Below are positions 45,537 through 57,115 of a stretch of DNA of 64,000 bases, in pieces. Position 1 is the first letter of the stretch; each line of letters begins with the position of its first letter. Below the pieces are notes generated by a model that worked only from the letters and a program-made list of their open reading frames with translations, had not been told where the DNA came from and did not search any database. Location: contig JAUEDM010000001.1 in NCBI GenBank assembly GCA_033439685.1, positions 7,130,001-7,194,000 of the forward strand. The letters are read 5' to 3'. Source of the DNA: Apodospora peruviana. Lineage: Eukaryota; Ascomycota; Sordariomycetes; Sordariales; Lasiosphaeriaceae. Made by a program: the position numbers and the translations under genes.

Positions 45537-48500
45537 TTAATCATTCAAACCCAACATCCTCCTCAACGTCCCAAACTTCTTCTTTTTGGGGGTGCCCGCC
45601 GCCGACCCCGTCAGACTCAAAACACCCATCGAAACGGTTCTGTTCTGCAGAAACGCCGGCCGCGGCGCCTGTTGGTGTTGCTTGCTGGAGACACTACCCC
45701 CACTGAGTGTTCTAGTCCCCAGGTTTCCAGAAGTTGCAGGCCGCCTGAGTACTCCAATACCATCCAACTCCTCTTTCTCGGGATCAAAACTGCTCACAAC
45801 AGCCCCTTCAACCCCTGCTCCGGTACCAGAAGCAGTTCGCGAGAACCCCGAGATCCGCTTCTGTAGCTTGGGACTCCGTGGCGGAGACTGGGGCTGTTCT
45901 TTTTGCTGCTGCTGCTGTTGACCCTCCTCTTCGACACCGTCCTCGTCACCCTCATCCAGCGCAGTACTACTCCGCCGAATACCGCGCAACTGGTCAAGGC
46001 TACGTTCAAGCTTGGTGTCTCGCCTCGCTGCACTTTCAGCAATCTCCGAGCGCGAGATCGACGACGAATTGTTCTTTTTGCGCCGGAGGACAGACATGAA
46101 ACTGCCACGTTTCGAGCCAGACGACGGGCGCTGCCCAGTGGTGAGAACAGGCGACACGCTCGTAGTTGTCCCGAGAGCCGGAGCCGTTTGCGAGGGGGTG
46201 ACCACTATCTCGCCGCGGCCAGACCTCGAACGGCGGAGATCCGTCGTGGCGCCGGTGACTGTCCTCGACTGACTCAAAGCCACAGGAGGCGAGGCAGGCG
46301 CCGTTTTCTCATCGCCAGCAACAGCTTGTTTCTTTTCATTATCGCTACTGTCTAGCAGTTCCTCTGACTCCTCCAGTTCTTCTGCGAGAGCGGTGCTCGC
46401 GATTGAATTCTGGTTCCTGGTGTGCCTGAAAGGAGGAGAGGGCGGCGGCGCTGGGGCCGCTGATGGGCGCGACGCCGTGGGAAGGGGCACTGGTAAAGGC
46501 ATTGGCACCACAGGCTCGTCGTCACTCGAGTCTTCGAAGCGACTACGGAAGCCGCTAGCGCCACCGGCACCATCCTCATCACTCGAATCGCCGAATCGGC
46601 TCGAGAACCCGGACTTGGAGGCTCGCTTTCCGCCGCTCTTCTTCCCAACAGAAGAGAGCCCAAAGGTCGGCATATGTACCTTAGAGGGACTCTTTTTCTC
46701 CTCTGACGAGTCGCGCAGAGTACGGCGCATCTGGTTATTGGTGGCCATAGCGATGGGCGGGTACTCCGTTAGTTGTCGGCGACCAGAGCCAGCCGGTGAC
46801 AGTGATCTCAAAGAAAACCTCTTATTTGGGCGACTGGCAGATGGTAATGGCGTTGGGGAGGTTTGCCTCATGGATTGGCGGAATGCGAAGCCCTGTTGAC
46901 CATTGCCTCCCGCTCGGCTACGCTTGAAGCTGCTCTCGCTGCTCGTTGAGCCCCGTCGCTTTATTGCTGGCGCATGATAGCTCGACAGTTCTGCAGAAAC
47001 TTTCACTTTCGAGTTCGGCGCGGAAGTTTTCCGACGCTGCCCCATGAGTTGAGGTTGGGGCACTGGAACGGGTGTAGGAAGTGTCGCCGGGCGCTCGCGT
47101 TTCGACGTCGGAGTTGCCGCCCCAGTACCATCCGAACCAGTCCGCATTGACATGCGTAACTGAGTCGAACCGCTGCTCCTAGGTGCCGTCAATTGCTGAT
47201 GGGGGTTGCCACGCAGCGTTGTCCGCATTGTAGGAGCCACTTCAGGCACTTCGTCCGCATCGTTCCATTTCGTGCCAGGCTTGATCATATAGTTCCGCTC
47301 TGGATTTTTCTGTTTATCTGTTTCCTGTTGTGCCATCATTCGCTGCGCCAACTGGATAGCCAGGGCTTTCCGTTCCGTGTTCCTGCGCTCCACCGACTTC
47401 TTTTTCTTTGGCTTCGGGCTAGAGTTAACCTCTTCTAGATCCCCATCCATACCGGCTTCCTCCATTGCTTCCCTCTCTAAACGCGCTCTCTTATCCGCTG
47501 TGAGGGTTCTCCAGAATGCTTTGGCCTTGTCCCAATCATCCTCCTGCGCAACCTCGACAGGTTGGGGTTCAACAACTGTAGTAGCTGCTGACAGTTCGCT
47601 TGCGAGCTTTGTAGCAGCTTCTTCCACGGGCTCGGCCTTGAGGACTTCCTGGGGAGCTGGTGGCGGGTGAGCACTGCGGGCCGGTGGGCTTTCAAGGACA
47701 GCATTTAAAGACAAGAATCCATCGCCTTCGAGATCAGACAAATCCTCATACGCGTCACTATAGATACTGGATTCGGAGTCGCTCGGAGGCTCCACTGTGG
47801 TAAGGTGAGTTGCTTGAACAGTGCCAGGCGTTTGGGCCGGAGTCTTGTTGTCAAACGCCTGAACAACCGGCTCGAATGTCGCTTGTCTCGCGGATGCAGC
47901 GGTCACAGGACTAGCGGTTCGACTGGGTGCAGGTGTGGACAAATCCGAGTCATCCTCTGGGAAACCACCGGGAATATCGAGGAAGAATTTTTTAGATGCC
48001 TTCGTCTCGGTTATGGCGGGACTCGGAAGTGTGACAGAGATGGTGGGAATGTCCGTTTCGCGTTGTTCCTCTTTCTCCTCAGTCTGGATTCCTTCACTGA
48101 TAGCTGGGCCCAACGACGTGTTTGTATTAGGGGCCTGCGACTCGGTAACCACTGCAGGTTGCGTTTCCACTGTGGCAGGAGTTTCATGATATGGTTCTGA
48201 ATCCCCAAAGTCTGAACTACTACTGGAACTCTCGCTGCCATAACCATCACCCTCCACAGTGGTCACGACAGGGGGTAGCGGCTCTCTGAATCTGGAGATA
48301 TTGGCCGGTATCTTGGACTTCTCTTCATGTTCCCTGGCGAGCAGTACGCCGACCGCATGATCGCTACTTTGGCACAAGGAACCAGGATCGGGCGTCTGGT
48401 CTTCAACCACAGTGTTAATGCTAGGTAGTGATAGCGAGCTTGGTGTATCCGGCAATGTTGGGCTCTTCGATATCTCTGGTATTGGCCGAATTAGCGGTCG

Positions 48501-50846
48501 CTCTGCTTCATCTGGGCTGAGGTCCCGCGGTTTCTTATTCCTGACGCTGCCGAAGCTGGGCAGTGCCGGTCTTGGCTTCATGATCTCATCGTCGTCAAGT
48601 GAAGCCAAATCCTTCTTGATACGTGCGATGTTGGTGTACCAGGGACGACTCCCGGTAGTATTTTGGGGACTGGAGAGCACAGGGGATTCATATTCATTTG
48701 TCGAAGCCGACTCTCCCACCACACCAGTATTTCCATCGTCAAAACTGACCCGTACAGATTTCTTACGGGGCATGGGTTGGTCATCACAAAAGTTGTTCCT
48801 CGTTGAGACATCTGACATGTCATCAGGCGGTGGGGAGGCGCCCCGAGATGGGCTGTGGTGTTTAAGAGCGGATTTCCGAGGGGAAATAGAGCGAGGAGGA
48901 GGCGAGTGTATGACCCTTAGAGTGTCTTGAACAGGTCCAAAACGTGCCTGTCGAGGGGGACTGGTCGACTGAGTCCGTTCGCGCCATGCATCCGACAATG
49001 GAGCGGAACCTTGAGTTTCTGGTTGTATGGCATCGTGTGTAGAACCAGGTGAATTCACCGTGCTGCTGCTCGAGGATCTTTGCGTTTGACCCGTTGATGC
49101 TGATGAAGGAGCAGCGGGAGTAATGTGCATGTGCACAGTGGGTGCAGGCGGTCGTGCCTCCTTTGTATCTTGCCGTATTTCGGAATGCTCGGCCTCATAT
49201 ACACGCTGTCTTGAGGGTACAGTGTCGAGAGCTTCCGAGATTGTTCGTTGCGTACTCCTGGCCGGCTCTCGATCGTCTGGTTCTGGCTCTTCCTTCACTA
49301 CCGAAGGCTGCCTTCTAAGGCCTATCTGCGGGGCTGGAAGTGGCTCAGGGCTTATCGGTTTGTCTGTATTATCAGGATTCAGCTGCCTAGCTGGTTCCTG
49401 AGCGTGCTGTTGCTCGATTCTCTTAGCCTCAATCCTTGGCGAAGCAATGATGGCTTTGACTGCCGGCTCTTCCATATCTTCATGAGCGCCGTGTCTTGAA
49501 GTCGATTCTACCGGTAGCTGCGGTTGAGGCCGGGAAGCGTTGCTGTCTGCACCGTGGCCTGCCTTAGAGCCGATAATTTTAGTACGGCCCATGGTACCTT
49601 GTGACAAATGTGAACCGGCCTTTTGCGCCACCTGCTTTTTTCTCCTCGTCTTTACCGGTCGCTCCGAGGCCTCGATGATAGCCTGTTCAGCTGCAAGGAG
49701 GTCTGCTCGTCGAACCATCCTCCGCGAGTTGGGATCGTAAACCAACGTCTGGTCAGAGGAAGCGGATGCGGATCGTCTTCTTGCTGATGAGGTAGCCGAC
49801 TCTGATGAGTGGCGTTTGGATGTCTGTAGTTGAGGTGGGTGTAGCTTCTCAGCCCGTTGGCGTTGGTGATTGGATGGAAATTCGACCGTGTTGCGAGACT
49901 CCACCGGAGAGGAAGTCGGCGAGCCGATTCTTATCCGCGCCGGGTATGAAAAGTTGATCGACGAAGCTCGACTGCCGGGTCTGCCTCCCTCCACCGGCGA
50001 TCCGTCTACTGACACTTGTGGCGGGCTTGAGGGCGGGCTCGCCATGGCAGGGTCAGTCCTACGGACAATGCCAGGATCGCCCACTTTCGCGGCCCCAAAC
50101 CATGATGGACCCTCATCTTTTCCGAGCTTCTGGGACGCAAGACGCAAAGGTGTTGTGCTCATCCCTAAGCTGTTCGTCTTGGGCCGGACCGGTTCATGTT
50201 GCGAGCTTACCCCAGATAGCTGACTAGCCCCATCGACGTCCTTCGGCAGAGGAGGCACAGGAGGCATATCGACCGCACCGCCGAGAGACCGGGTTTGGGA
50301 TCCGCTGCTGCCGGGTCGGTGTGGACTTGGGCTTCGGAACGTCCTTTCGCTCATAGAGCTACTACTCCTACGCCTTTGCACGCTCGGCCTCCCATACGCG
50401 TCGGATGCGTCGGTTCCTGTCGAGGCTACAGATGCGCTGCGGCGCAAGGTGCGCTTGGTCTGAACATCGGCGACACGAGTTGGCGCCGTAGGGTGCGCGT
50501 AAAGAGCGGCGGCGGCGGCGGCGGCGGACAACAGGGAGGAGTTGGACTCGGGTCGCCTGAACACGGCAGCAGCAGCCGTTGTCGCGTTAGGATTGGCAGT
50601 CGCGGAGGTGAGTGGCTGTTGTTTGCGTGACATCAGTAAATCGGCCGCGACAACATGCGCGTGTTGAAACGTCACAAGAGCGATGGAACCACCACGGCAA
50701 GAAACCGAAGACGACGCAGAAACTAGACCGTCTATCGGCAGATAGCAGTCGCAAGAGCAAAGAGAGGAATAACAAGAGCAAACGCGCAGAAGAATGCAAT
50801 GACGACATACCTGATTGGGCGGTCGATATTTTCGGGAGCCAAACAT
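45537..50846 (-). CDS. Giant disordered serine/proline-rich protein, function unknown
   Basis: An open frame of 1769 codons from ATG 50846. I propose a first exon 50811-50846 (MFGSRKYRPPNQ) and a 195-bp intron 50616-50810 with a CAG/GTATGT donor, CTGAT near the end and a CAG acceptor. The intron is 65 codons without a stop, so both spliced (1704 residues) and unspliced forms are readable. No family is recognised. The protein is Ser/Pro/Thr/Glu-rich with polyalanine near the N-terminus. Islands that look constrained are DDWDKAKAFWRTLTADKRAR, a repeated element FSSRFGDSSDED / FRSRFEDSSDDE, MAQQETDKQKNPERNYMIKP and a basic C-terminus KKKKFGTLRRMLGLND. Scaffold or cortical signalling roles are possible but unsupported. 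Confidence 0.85.
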   Translation of the reverse strand: MFGSRKYRPPNQVCRHCILLRVCSCYSSLCSCDCYLPIDGLVSASSSVSCRGGSIALVTFQHAHVVAADLLMSRKQQPLTSATANPNATTAAAAVFRRPESNSSLLSAAAAAAALYAHPTAPTRVADVQTKRTLRRSASVASTGTDASDAYGRPSVQRRRSSSSMSERTFRSPSPHRPGSSGSQTRSLGGAVDMPPVPPLPKDVDGASQLSGVSSQHEPVRPKTNSLGMSTTPLRLASQKLGKDEGPSWFGAAKVGDPGIVRRTDPAMASPPSSPPQVSVDGSPVEGGRPGSRASSINFSYPARIRIGSPTSSPVESRNTVEFPSNHQRQRAEKLHPPQLQTSKRHSSESATSSARRRSASASSDQTLVYDPNSRRMVRRADLLAAEQAIIEASERPVKTRRKKQVAQKAGSHLSQGTMGRTKIIGSKAGHGADSNASRPQPQLPVESTSRHGAHEDMEEPAVKAIIASPRIEAKRIEQQHAQEPARQLNPDNTDKPISPEPLPAPQIGLRRQPSVVKEEPEPDDREPARSTQRTISEALDTVPSRQRVYEAEHSEIRQDTKEARPPAPTVHMHITPAAPSSASTGQTQRSSSSSTVNSPGSTHDAIQPETQGSAPLSDAWRERTQSTSPPRQARFGPVQDTLRVIHSPPPRSISPRKSALKHHSPSRGASPPPDDMSDVSTRNNFCDDQPMPRKKSVRVSFDDGNTGVVGESASTNEYESPVLSSPQNTTGSRPWYTNIARIKKDLASLDDDEIMKPRPALPSFGSVRNKKPRDLSPDEAERPLIRPIPEISKSPTLPDTPSSLSLPSINTVVEDQTPDPGSLCQSSDHAVGVLLAREHEEKSKIPANISRFREPLPPVVTTVEGDGYGSESSSSSSDFGDSEPYHETPATVETQPAVVTESQAPNTNTSLGPAISEGIQTEEKEEQRETDIPTISVTLPSPAITETKASKKFFLDIPGGFPEDDSDLSTPAPSRTASPVTAASARQATFEPVVQAFDNKTPAQTPGTVQATHLTTVEPPSDSESSIYSDAYEDLSDLEGDGFLSLNAVLESPPARSAHPPPAPQEVLKAEPVEEAATKLASELSAATTVVEPQPVEVAQEDDWDKAKAFWRTLTADKRARLEREAMEEAGMDGDLEEVNSSPKPKKKKSVERRNTERKALAIQLAQRMMAQQETDKQKNPERNYMIKPGTKWNDADEVPEVAPTMRTTLRGNPHQQLTAPRSSGSTQLRMSMRTGSDGTGAATPTSKRERPATLPTPVPVPQPQLMGQRRKTSAPNSKVKVSAELSSYHAPAIKRRGSTSSESSFKRSRAGGNGQQGFAFRQSMRQTSPTPLPSASRPNKRFSLRSLSPAGSGRRQLTEYPPIAMATNNQMRRTLRDSSEEKKSPSKVHMPTFGLSSVGKKSGGKRASKSGFSSRFGDSSDEDGAGGASGFRSRFEDSSDDEPVVPMPLPVPLPTASRPSAAPAPPPSPPFRHTRNQNSIASTALAEELEESEELLDSSDNEKKQAVAGDEKTAPASPPVALSQSRTVTGATTDLRRSRSGRGEIVVTPSQTAPALGTTTSVSPVLTTGQRPSSGSKRGSFMSVLRRKKNNSSSISRSEIAESAARRDTKLERSLDQLRGIRRSSTALDEGDEDGVEEEGQQQQQQKEQPQSPPRSPKLQKRISGFSRTASGTGAGVEGAVVSSFDPEKEELDGIGVLRRPATSGNLGTRTLSGGSVSSKQHQQAPRPAFLQNRTVSMGVLSLTGSAAGTPKKKKFGTLRRMLGLND

Positions 50847-52883
50847 CTCCCCAGATCCTCTGGTGGCTTCCCCGGGCGTGGAGCGGGAGCGTCTGGATGG
50901 CGAAGGATATCATAGGGCAGGGACGGCTGGATCAAAAGGAAGAAGAAGAATGAATCAAGAGCAGCGCTGCGTTGTGGAAGAAGCAGCTGCGAAGAAATAA
51001 GAGACAGCCGATCCAATTTGTTTGGCTGACGGTTGGTTGCAAAAAGAGTCAAGGCAGTGCAACGGTGCAGCAGATGGAAGAAAGAAAGGGAGATTGATGA
51101 TGACGGCGCAGCTCTTCATGCAAGCCTCCCTTCCCTTCCCTACCAGAGGTTTTATGTGGGCGGCCAATGGCAGACTAGCCACGCCATGTACGCTACATGG
51201 AGCTACCCGGTCACGCCGGCCCACATTGTTCCCAGTCTTGGTCTGGCCGCGCTAGTGGGTTCGTCCGTTAACAGTTTAGGGCTCCCGGCGTCCAAAAGCT
51301 CCAGCCTAAAACGACATCATCAAGATCGGATTGGATACACGATGGAACAGACCACGAAGCGTGTTGTGCGAGCTGTTCCTGTCCATCTCCAGAGATCACC
51401 GCCTCCATAACAAGAGACACCGTTGGTACTATTTGTCTCGTTTCATAACACAATTCATGGTTCTTGAAGTAGTCGGTAAGTTGCCTCACCTTAGTACTCA
51501 ACGTGTCTTTGCAAGTTTGCATTACGGGGTATAGCATCCAAGACGACGACGGTAAAGTAGATCTTATTGTGTCTTTGGGACAGCGTCCAAGCTACGTACA
51601 CTTCACGATCTCGTGTAATACGCCTCCCCACGAGTATTGTAGGAATACTCTTTTGCAGATGCCATCCGCTGATCCCATTTCTGCCAAAAAAGGGCCCTTA
51701 CCTACTCATTGGTTCTGCATGCGGGTAATGGATGCAGCAGTGCAGCAGGGCGGGTATCACCAGTGTGACGTCAGTTTATTAACTCAGCGCAGTTAGCGGT
51801 ACTACATTACACTACTGCCTAACCAGTCTTATTACACGACACCTCAACTCCTGACGACATGTCAATACCGCAGATTGGTTGAAGGGCGGCCGGGGCTAAG
51901 CGGCGAGACATATTCGGTGCTATGTGGCTCTGAAGATTCCAGCCTGTCGGTACATGCACAACTCATTCAGCCTTCTAGTTGCTTTCCTAGTCGAAGGAAT
52001 CCGAATGCTAGTTTGATCGTTTCCTGACACACCGAGGAAGAAAGATGAAAAGACCGGAGACGTGTGTCCGCGCCGACCAGACCGCCGGCACCGATAAATC
52101 CCCCAGACGCGATCCCCGAACCGCTGTCCCTGGACTCAATCTTTGTAACCTAGGTTGAATGGTTCAGTCTCGCGAGATGGTTAATCCAAAGACACGATCA
52201 CGGTCCATAAATTTGTCAGTGGGAATGTGGCATGGAACGAATCCCGATCTAACATTGAGCTTTTCTAGTCTAAACTGTGCTAGGTTCCTTGATGGATGAC
52301 ATCTTTTCGCTGGTTACAAAAGTATTGGACGTTATTCGTGATCGCCATTGGCGAATGCAAAATATCCTACAGGATACCCTTTGGCATTATTCCCCTATTC
52401 CGCCCTGGACGAGAGGCCATTCGCCAGGCAATGTTGGGAGAATCTGTGGAGATAAAAGTCGAGAAGGGGATAACACACAATCAAAGTCGCTAATTGAGCA
52501 CAATGACTCCGCATGGTGATGTAGTGAAAGGGCTTCCTGGGTACAATACTCAGAACGTTCGGGTCCGGCAAATAGCTGGACCCCAAGAACGGGAGTATCA
52601 AATATACCCAGCCGCATTGCGTCCTTGAATGTTCCAGAGCATTTTATATCCCGCAAAACCCTACAAGTCATCCGACGGGCGCCAGATCACCCCTTCCTCT
52701 TTTCCTATCCAGCCAAGAGCGCTGCCGCCGAGTTTACCAAAAACGCGCTTTGTGTTGTGTTTGCTAATCCCACAGGTTGAGTTATTCGTATGTTGCGCTC
52801 GAAGCATGGTAGATAATGATGCTTCAGTTATTAAATGGTGGGACATAAAATGACAGAAAACAGTTGCGTCACCCAACGTCTTC
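50847..52883. other. Gene-free stretch, 2.0 kb
   Basis: Contains the promoter and leader of the giant disordered protein gene on its left and the 3' flank of the membrane-anchored protein gene on its right. I see no coding region, tRNA or repeat worth calling. Confidence 0.45.
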
Positions 52884-54818
52884 TTAGGTTCCTGCCGCCT
52901 GGAGGGCAGGATTGTGAACAGGCTGCGCAACAACATTGTCACGCTGGACAGAGACGGGCAGTTCACTGCCGGGAGGTATATCTTCGTCAGGCTCATAATC
53001 CTCATCTTCGTAGTCATCGTCGTCGTCGTACTCCTCGCTCTGGGTGCCTTGGCTGTAATTGCTGTTCATGGGCGCGTCGTGAGCACCGGCAGCGTGCTGG
53101 GCATCATGAGCCACATCGTTGCTCTTTGGCGGAAGATTGCTACTCTTCTTCCCCTTGTGCTTCCCCTTCTTCAGACGCTCCCACTGGGCCTTCCGTTGTT
53201 GTTCCTGTAGGCGCTGCTTGCGATCCTTAGCCTCATACTGACGAATTAGGGCTTCGGGCGGTCGTCCGAAAATCATCTCGTACTCGCAAAAGTGGCAAAT
53301 CCAAACTTCCTCTGGCTTTGGCGGATGGCGCTTGTTGTATAACTGAGTTTCACGCCGCCGGGCTTTTGCCGCAGCAGCGTACTCTTTCATGAGGCTCTTT
53401 CGAGTCGTCTTTGGAGGGGCTCCTGCTTGATGTTGACCAGCAGGACCGGCTTGGGTAGGTAATTCTTTTGGGGATGTACCGACAGCCGGAGGGGCTGCCG
53501 ATGCCTGACTAGTTTGTGTCGCTTGAGGGTTGCGGGCCCAGTTCTCAGTGGCTTGTCGAGCGGAAGGTGCATGGTGTGTTGGCATTGTCATTAAGTTAGG
53601 AGAACCAGGCCAGGCGATTGAACCAGGAACTTTGGCGTCGCATGTAAACGTAAACTGTGTAGAAGGAGTATTTCGTTTGTTGGACAACTGCTGATGCAGC
53701 AGGCTCATGTTTTCTTGGCCTTGATGAGGAAGAAGCTTCTCTGCGTTGGCAATTGCATTGGATATTATCCCCGTATTCTCGCCTGTTGATGGTTAGCAAG
53801 GTGTGTATCTTCAAGTCATAGTCATATCCTTCGATAGACAAACCGCAGATTACGAGCTGGTATTTGGCAAGCATGAGTTATGCTCAAAGAGGTTGAACTT
53901 ACTCGAACCAGGTGTCCATTGAGCGGAACGCAGCCTCGCATTTCTCCCGGCCCAGTTATTAGTTGAGTCCGTCAGTGGCCTGAGAGGGCTTCTGCCACTC
54001 CGCGGCCTGCCGTATCTCCCTCTCCCAGGGCCTGGAACATTCTGCCCACCCGTGGCGAAGTTGGGAGATCCGTAGGTAGTTGCCGAGGAAGTTGAAGACG
54101 CATCTCTATTTCCATCTACCGACTGATCGGCGGTCGTGAGGGACCCGCTGTCAGAGCTAATAGTGTCGTTTACGACAAGGACGCCATTCAGAGCTGAGTC
54201 TCCGGCGGAGGGGACTTTTCGTTTCTTCTTGTTGTTGGTGTTCTCGAACGAGTCGTACCCGTCAACTGATGAGGTCGCCGAAAGCGGAGGCTTGTAATTT
54301 CTTCCTTGGTCGTGTTTCGTTGAGCGAGGTTGACGGCCAGATGACTCTGGTGTGTCTCGGCCACCTAAACCCCGCCTAACTTCTGTCGATTCAGCTTGCT
54401 CATTATCAGGGCCGAGGCCGTTTCGCCTCGGCTGCCGCAGGTCGACCTCTCCAGCACGATCACGAGAGAGTCCGAAGCTCGGGTCTGACTTCTCATCCCG
54501 CAAATTGCTGTAGGGGTACGGAAACAATGGAGCTACAGATTGAGGAGCAGGGGGGTACTGAATGACGCCGGCGGCTTCAGGAGACAGACGCTCTCGTAAT
54601 CGGCGTTTTGGCAAGGGACGTATGGGTCGGTCGGGAAACAGAGAGCCGGCAGACATTGTCGATGTTTGTTCGTGTCCTGTTTGAGGGGGCAAAGGGCGAG
54701 TCATTAGCTTCCAGGCAATCCAGACGACCGCAGCAATTCCTGCAAGCGGGAGCATAGGCGCGACCGTGACCCGACGAGCGGCAGACCACCTGGAAGGCAG
54801 GAAGATGTGGACAGACAT
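52884..54818 (-). CDS. Membrane-anchored disordered protein with CxxC motif, function unknown
   Basis: Two exons: 53903-54818 and 52884-53782, giving 604 residues. The 120-bp intron has a GTAAGT donor, CTAAC branch and CAG acceptor and joins in phase 1 to give TPGSSENTGIISNAIANAEK. One hydrophobic helix near residues 20-38 (APMLPLAGIAAVVWIAWKLM) preceded by Arg residues suggests an N-terminal anchor. An alternative start at the internal Met of MLPLAG would begin inside the helix. A long Ser/Arg/Asn-rich region follows. Exon 2 holds the most conserved-looking part, a basic helix (KSLMKEYAAAAKARRRETQL) and EEVWICHFCEYEMIFGRPPE, whose CxxC pair could bind metal with partners elsewhere. The tail is Lys-rich then strongly acidic. 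No family is named with confidence. Confidence 0.85.
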
Positions 54819-57115
54819 TCACCATCTGCCCAGGTGGTTTCTGGTGGAGGGGTTTTTGTGGTGGGTGGAAGGAAGGCGAAGGGAGTGGAAAGCTTGGACC
54901 ATATGTCGCCTGTGAAGTGAACGGATGTGCTTTCTGGGGGAGAGATAAATGCGGAGGGAAGGTGCAAGAAGCATGGCGTACCCATAACAGTATCACATAC
55001 TATCCAAAATTGTCGGGATTGGGCCGCACACAGCTAATCAACGCCAACCCAAAGCCGAGGTCTGTATTCGAGCAACTCGAATAGATTCCTCCGCACTTTC
55101 ACCAGTTCGTCCAGAATTCGCAGTCGCAGCAGTCTCCCATATGTATGGTCATGGAAAGGCGAAGCTCGGTCGTCGTCGGTGGGGTATGGTTTTGATTTCC
55201 TAATCTGTCCGAAGACTCATCATTAGACCTTCGATCCCAGACACAACGGATGGAATAACACGGTGCACCACAACAACAAACACCCCCATATGAACGACAA
55301 GACGTCACATCCAGGCCTCCTAGACAGAAATCATGATACTGCCAGGCAGTCGGAGTGTCAACGCCGTGTCCGCAGCAACGGCGCGACAGAAAGCGGGAAA
55401 AGGAGTCCCCCCCCGGACATCGGGGATTTCATCAGCTGGCAGCAAACAAACCCACCTAATAAAGCTCGATGCCGGAGCTGCAGCGTCGGGATTTTAGTGC
55501 CAATATCCTCGAAAATGAGTGTGCGGTCCGCCGGGTTTGTCCAACACAGCAAGTATAAGTAAAGTCGAGACTTCTTTGGAGTCGGTGTTCTGGGGGGTTC
55601 TGTTCTGATAGCGAACTTGTTATGTGATTAGAGGAGAAGGTGTTCAGTGTGCTGGCAGCAAGGGCCAAGCCTTACATAAGCCGGTGAAAGGGTGGCTTGG
55701 TCCACCACTCCCCGCGACAGGCACGGCACTGACTGTGGGAAATGATCATTGGTCCGAGAATTCCCCGTCCGTCTGAATTCAATGTCAAACGAGTCGTTCG
55801 CGGGGGATCTGCTCGAGTCTTGATTGGAACCGCAGCACATTATTGTCCAACACACACTGCAGTCGACAACTTCACTTTCCATGTCCCGATGCATCAATTG
55901 TCAGTCCATTCCCCTAACGATGAGACACAATGCGGGATGCATCGTTCTATCATGTCTGGTGGCGTTGCACACCAAAAAGACCAAAACTGCAATCTGGTCG
56001 GAGTGCTGCATAAATTGCCCTGGGATGTGATGTCATGTTATCCAAATCCTTTGAGGAAATAGCTTTTCGCCAGTGTTTGCCAGCAGAGTGGCAGCTGGAA
56101 GCCGACGACAGCCACAGAAATTATTTAGCTGTACGAATCGGGATTGGAACAGGAGCCGCCCCGCATGGCACCAGAAAGTGCACCCCCCCCCCCCCCCCCC
56201 CCACTGGGCAGCTCCCGCCAAAAATTGCTGCGGCGAGCACGCTCGGGGGAAAAGAAGCGTGGTGCTGGAAACCCAGCAAGCACAAGCGCTTCCCCGTCCA
56301 TCGCTCTTCTCGCCCTCCGCCTCCTCCGTCTTCACCTTCCCACCGCTTGCGCCCGCCCGTCTCCTGGACCTCGACTTGTTCTTGCATGGTCTCCAGTCAT
56401 GCGTGTTCTTTTACATGCGCAGAGACATCTTGAAAAGTTCCCGACAATCTGCAATTCGGCATAGCGAAACACCCTTCTCGCCTGTCGCCATTGCCCTCCC
56501 TCCTCTTGCGCCGTCAACTTGTCCCGGCCACTTCTGCCCTCAACCACTTCCTTCTTTACTTTCTCGATCCGCGTCTTACTTCTCTAATCGTCTTTCGTGC
56601 GACGGTGTCTATATATTTGACTGCGTCAGAATTCGATTGGCGCCTGTCCTGGCTCTCGTCGAAATTGAGTCCTCGCCGTCCGACCCTGCTGGCGCCTTCG
56701 CGATTCGATCGCCTCTCGACCATCCTTCACCTTACGCCAGCCTGACAGCGCCACCAATGCTAGTCTTGAGCTCATCAGAAAATATTTTTTAACAAGGCAC
56801 TTTAGGATATACCTGAAGATTGCACCCAACTCGAGACCGACGCTGGAAAACTTGCCTTGTCGTTACCGGCCACTTCGACACCCCCTCGCCTGGCAGAGTT
56901 CACCGATCGTGACGAGCCTCGACATAAATCCGACAACTGCCCTCCGCGATTCGAGAACCGACGTAACGAGTGTGCACTGTCATCCCAGATAGTACTCAGT
57001 CCCAATTCAAGTGACTGGCCGTTGCACGCCGATTTGGTGTCCATCTTCAGCTCACACCAATATACATACTCTGTCCTTGCTCTCTGGCCTCTGACTGCGG
57101 CGCTTGCTGCAAGCA
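54819..57115. other. Divergent intergenic region, 2.3 kb
   Basis: Lies between the divergent membrane-anchored protein gene and CTI6, so it carries both promoters. The right part (56280-57100) is C/T-rich and fits a long CTI6 5' leader. A 20-C run sits at 56183-56202. Frames seen here, up to 239 codons, are low-complexity products of that C/T-rich DNA. Confidence 0.5.
56183..56202. repeat. Homopolymer run of 20 C
   Basis: Twenty consecutive C on the plus strand, about 0.9 kb upstream of CTI6. Such runs are unstable and prone to assembly or polymerase error, so the exact length is uncertain. Confidence 0.85.

Noticed and set aside
56073..56792. 239-codon plus-strand frame upstream of CTI6
   Set aside because: It crosses the 20-C run and C/T-rich leader DNA. 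The Pro/Ser/Leu-rich translation is expected from that composition.
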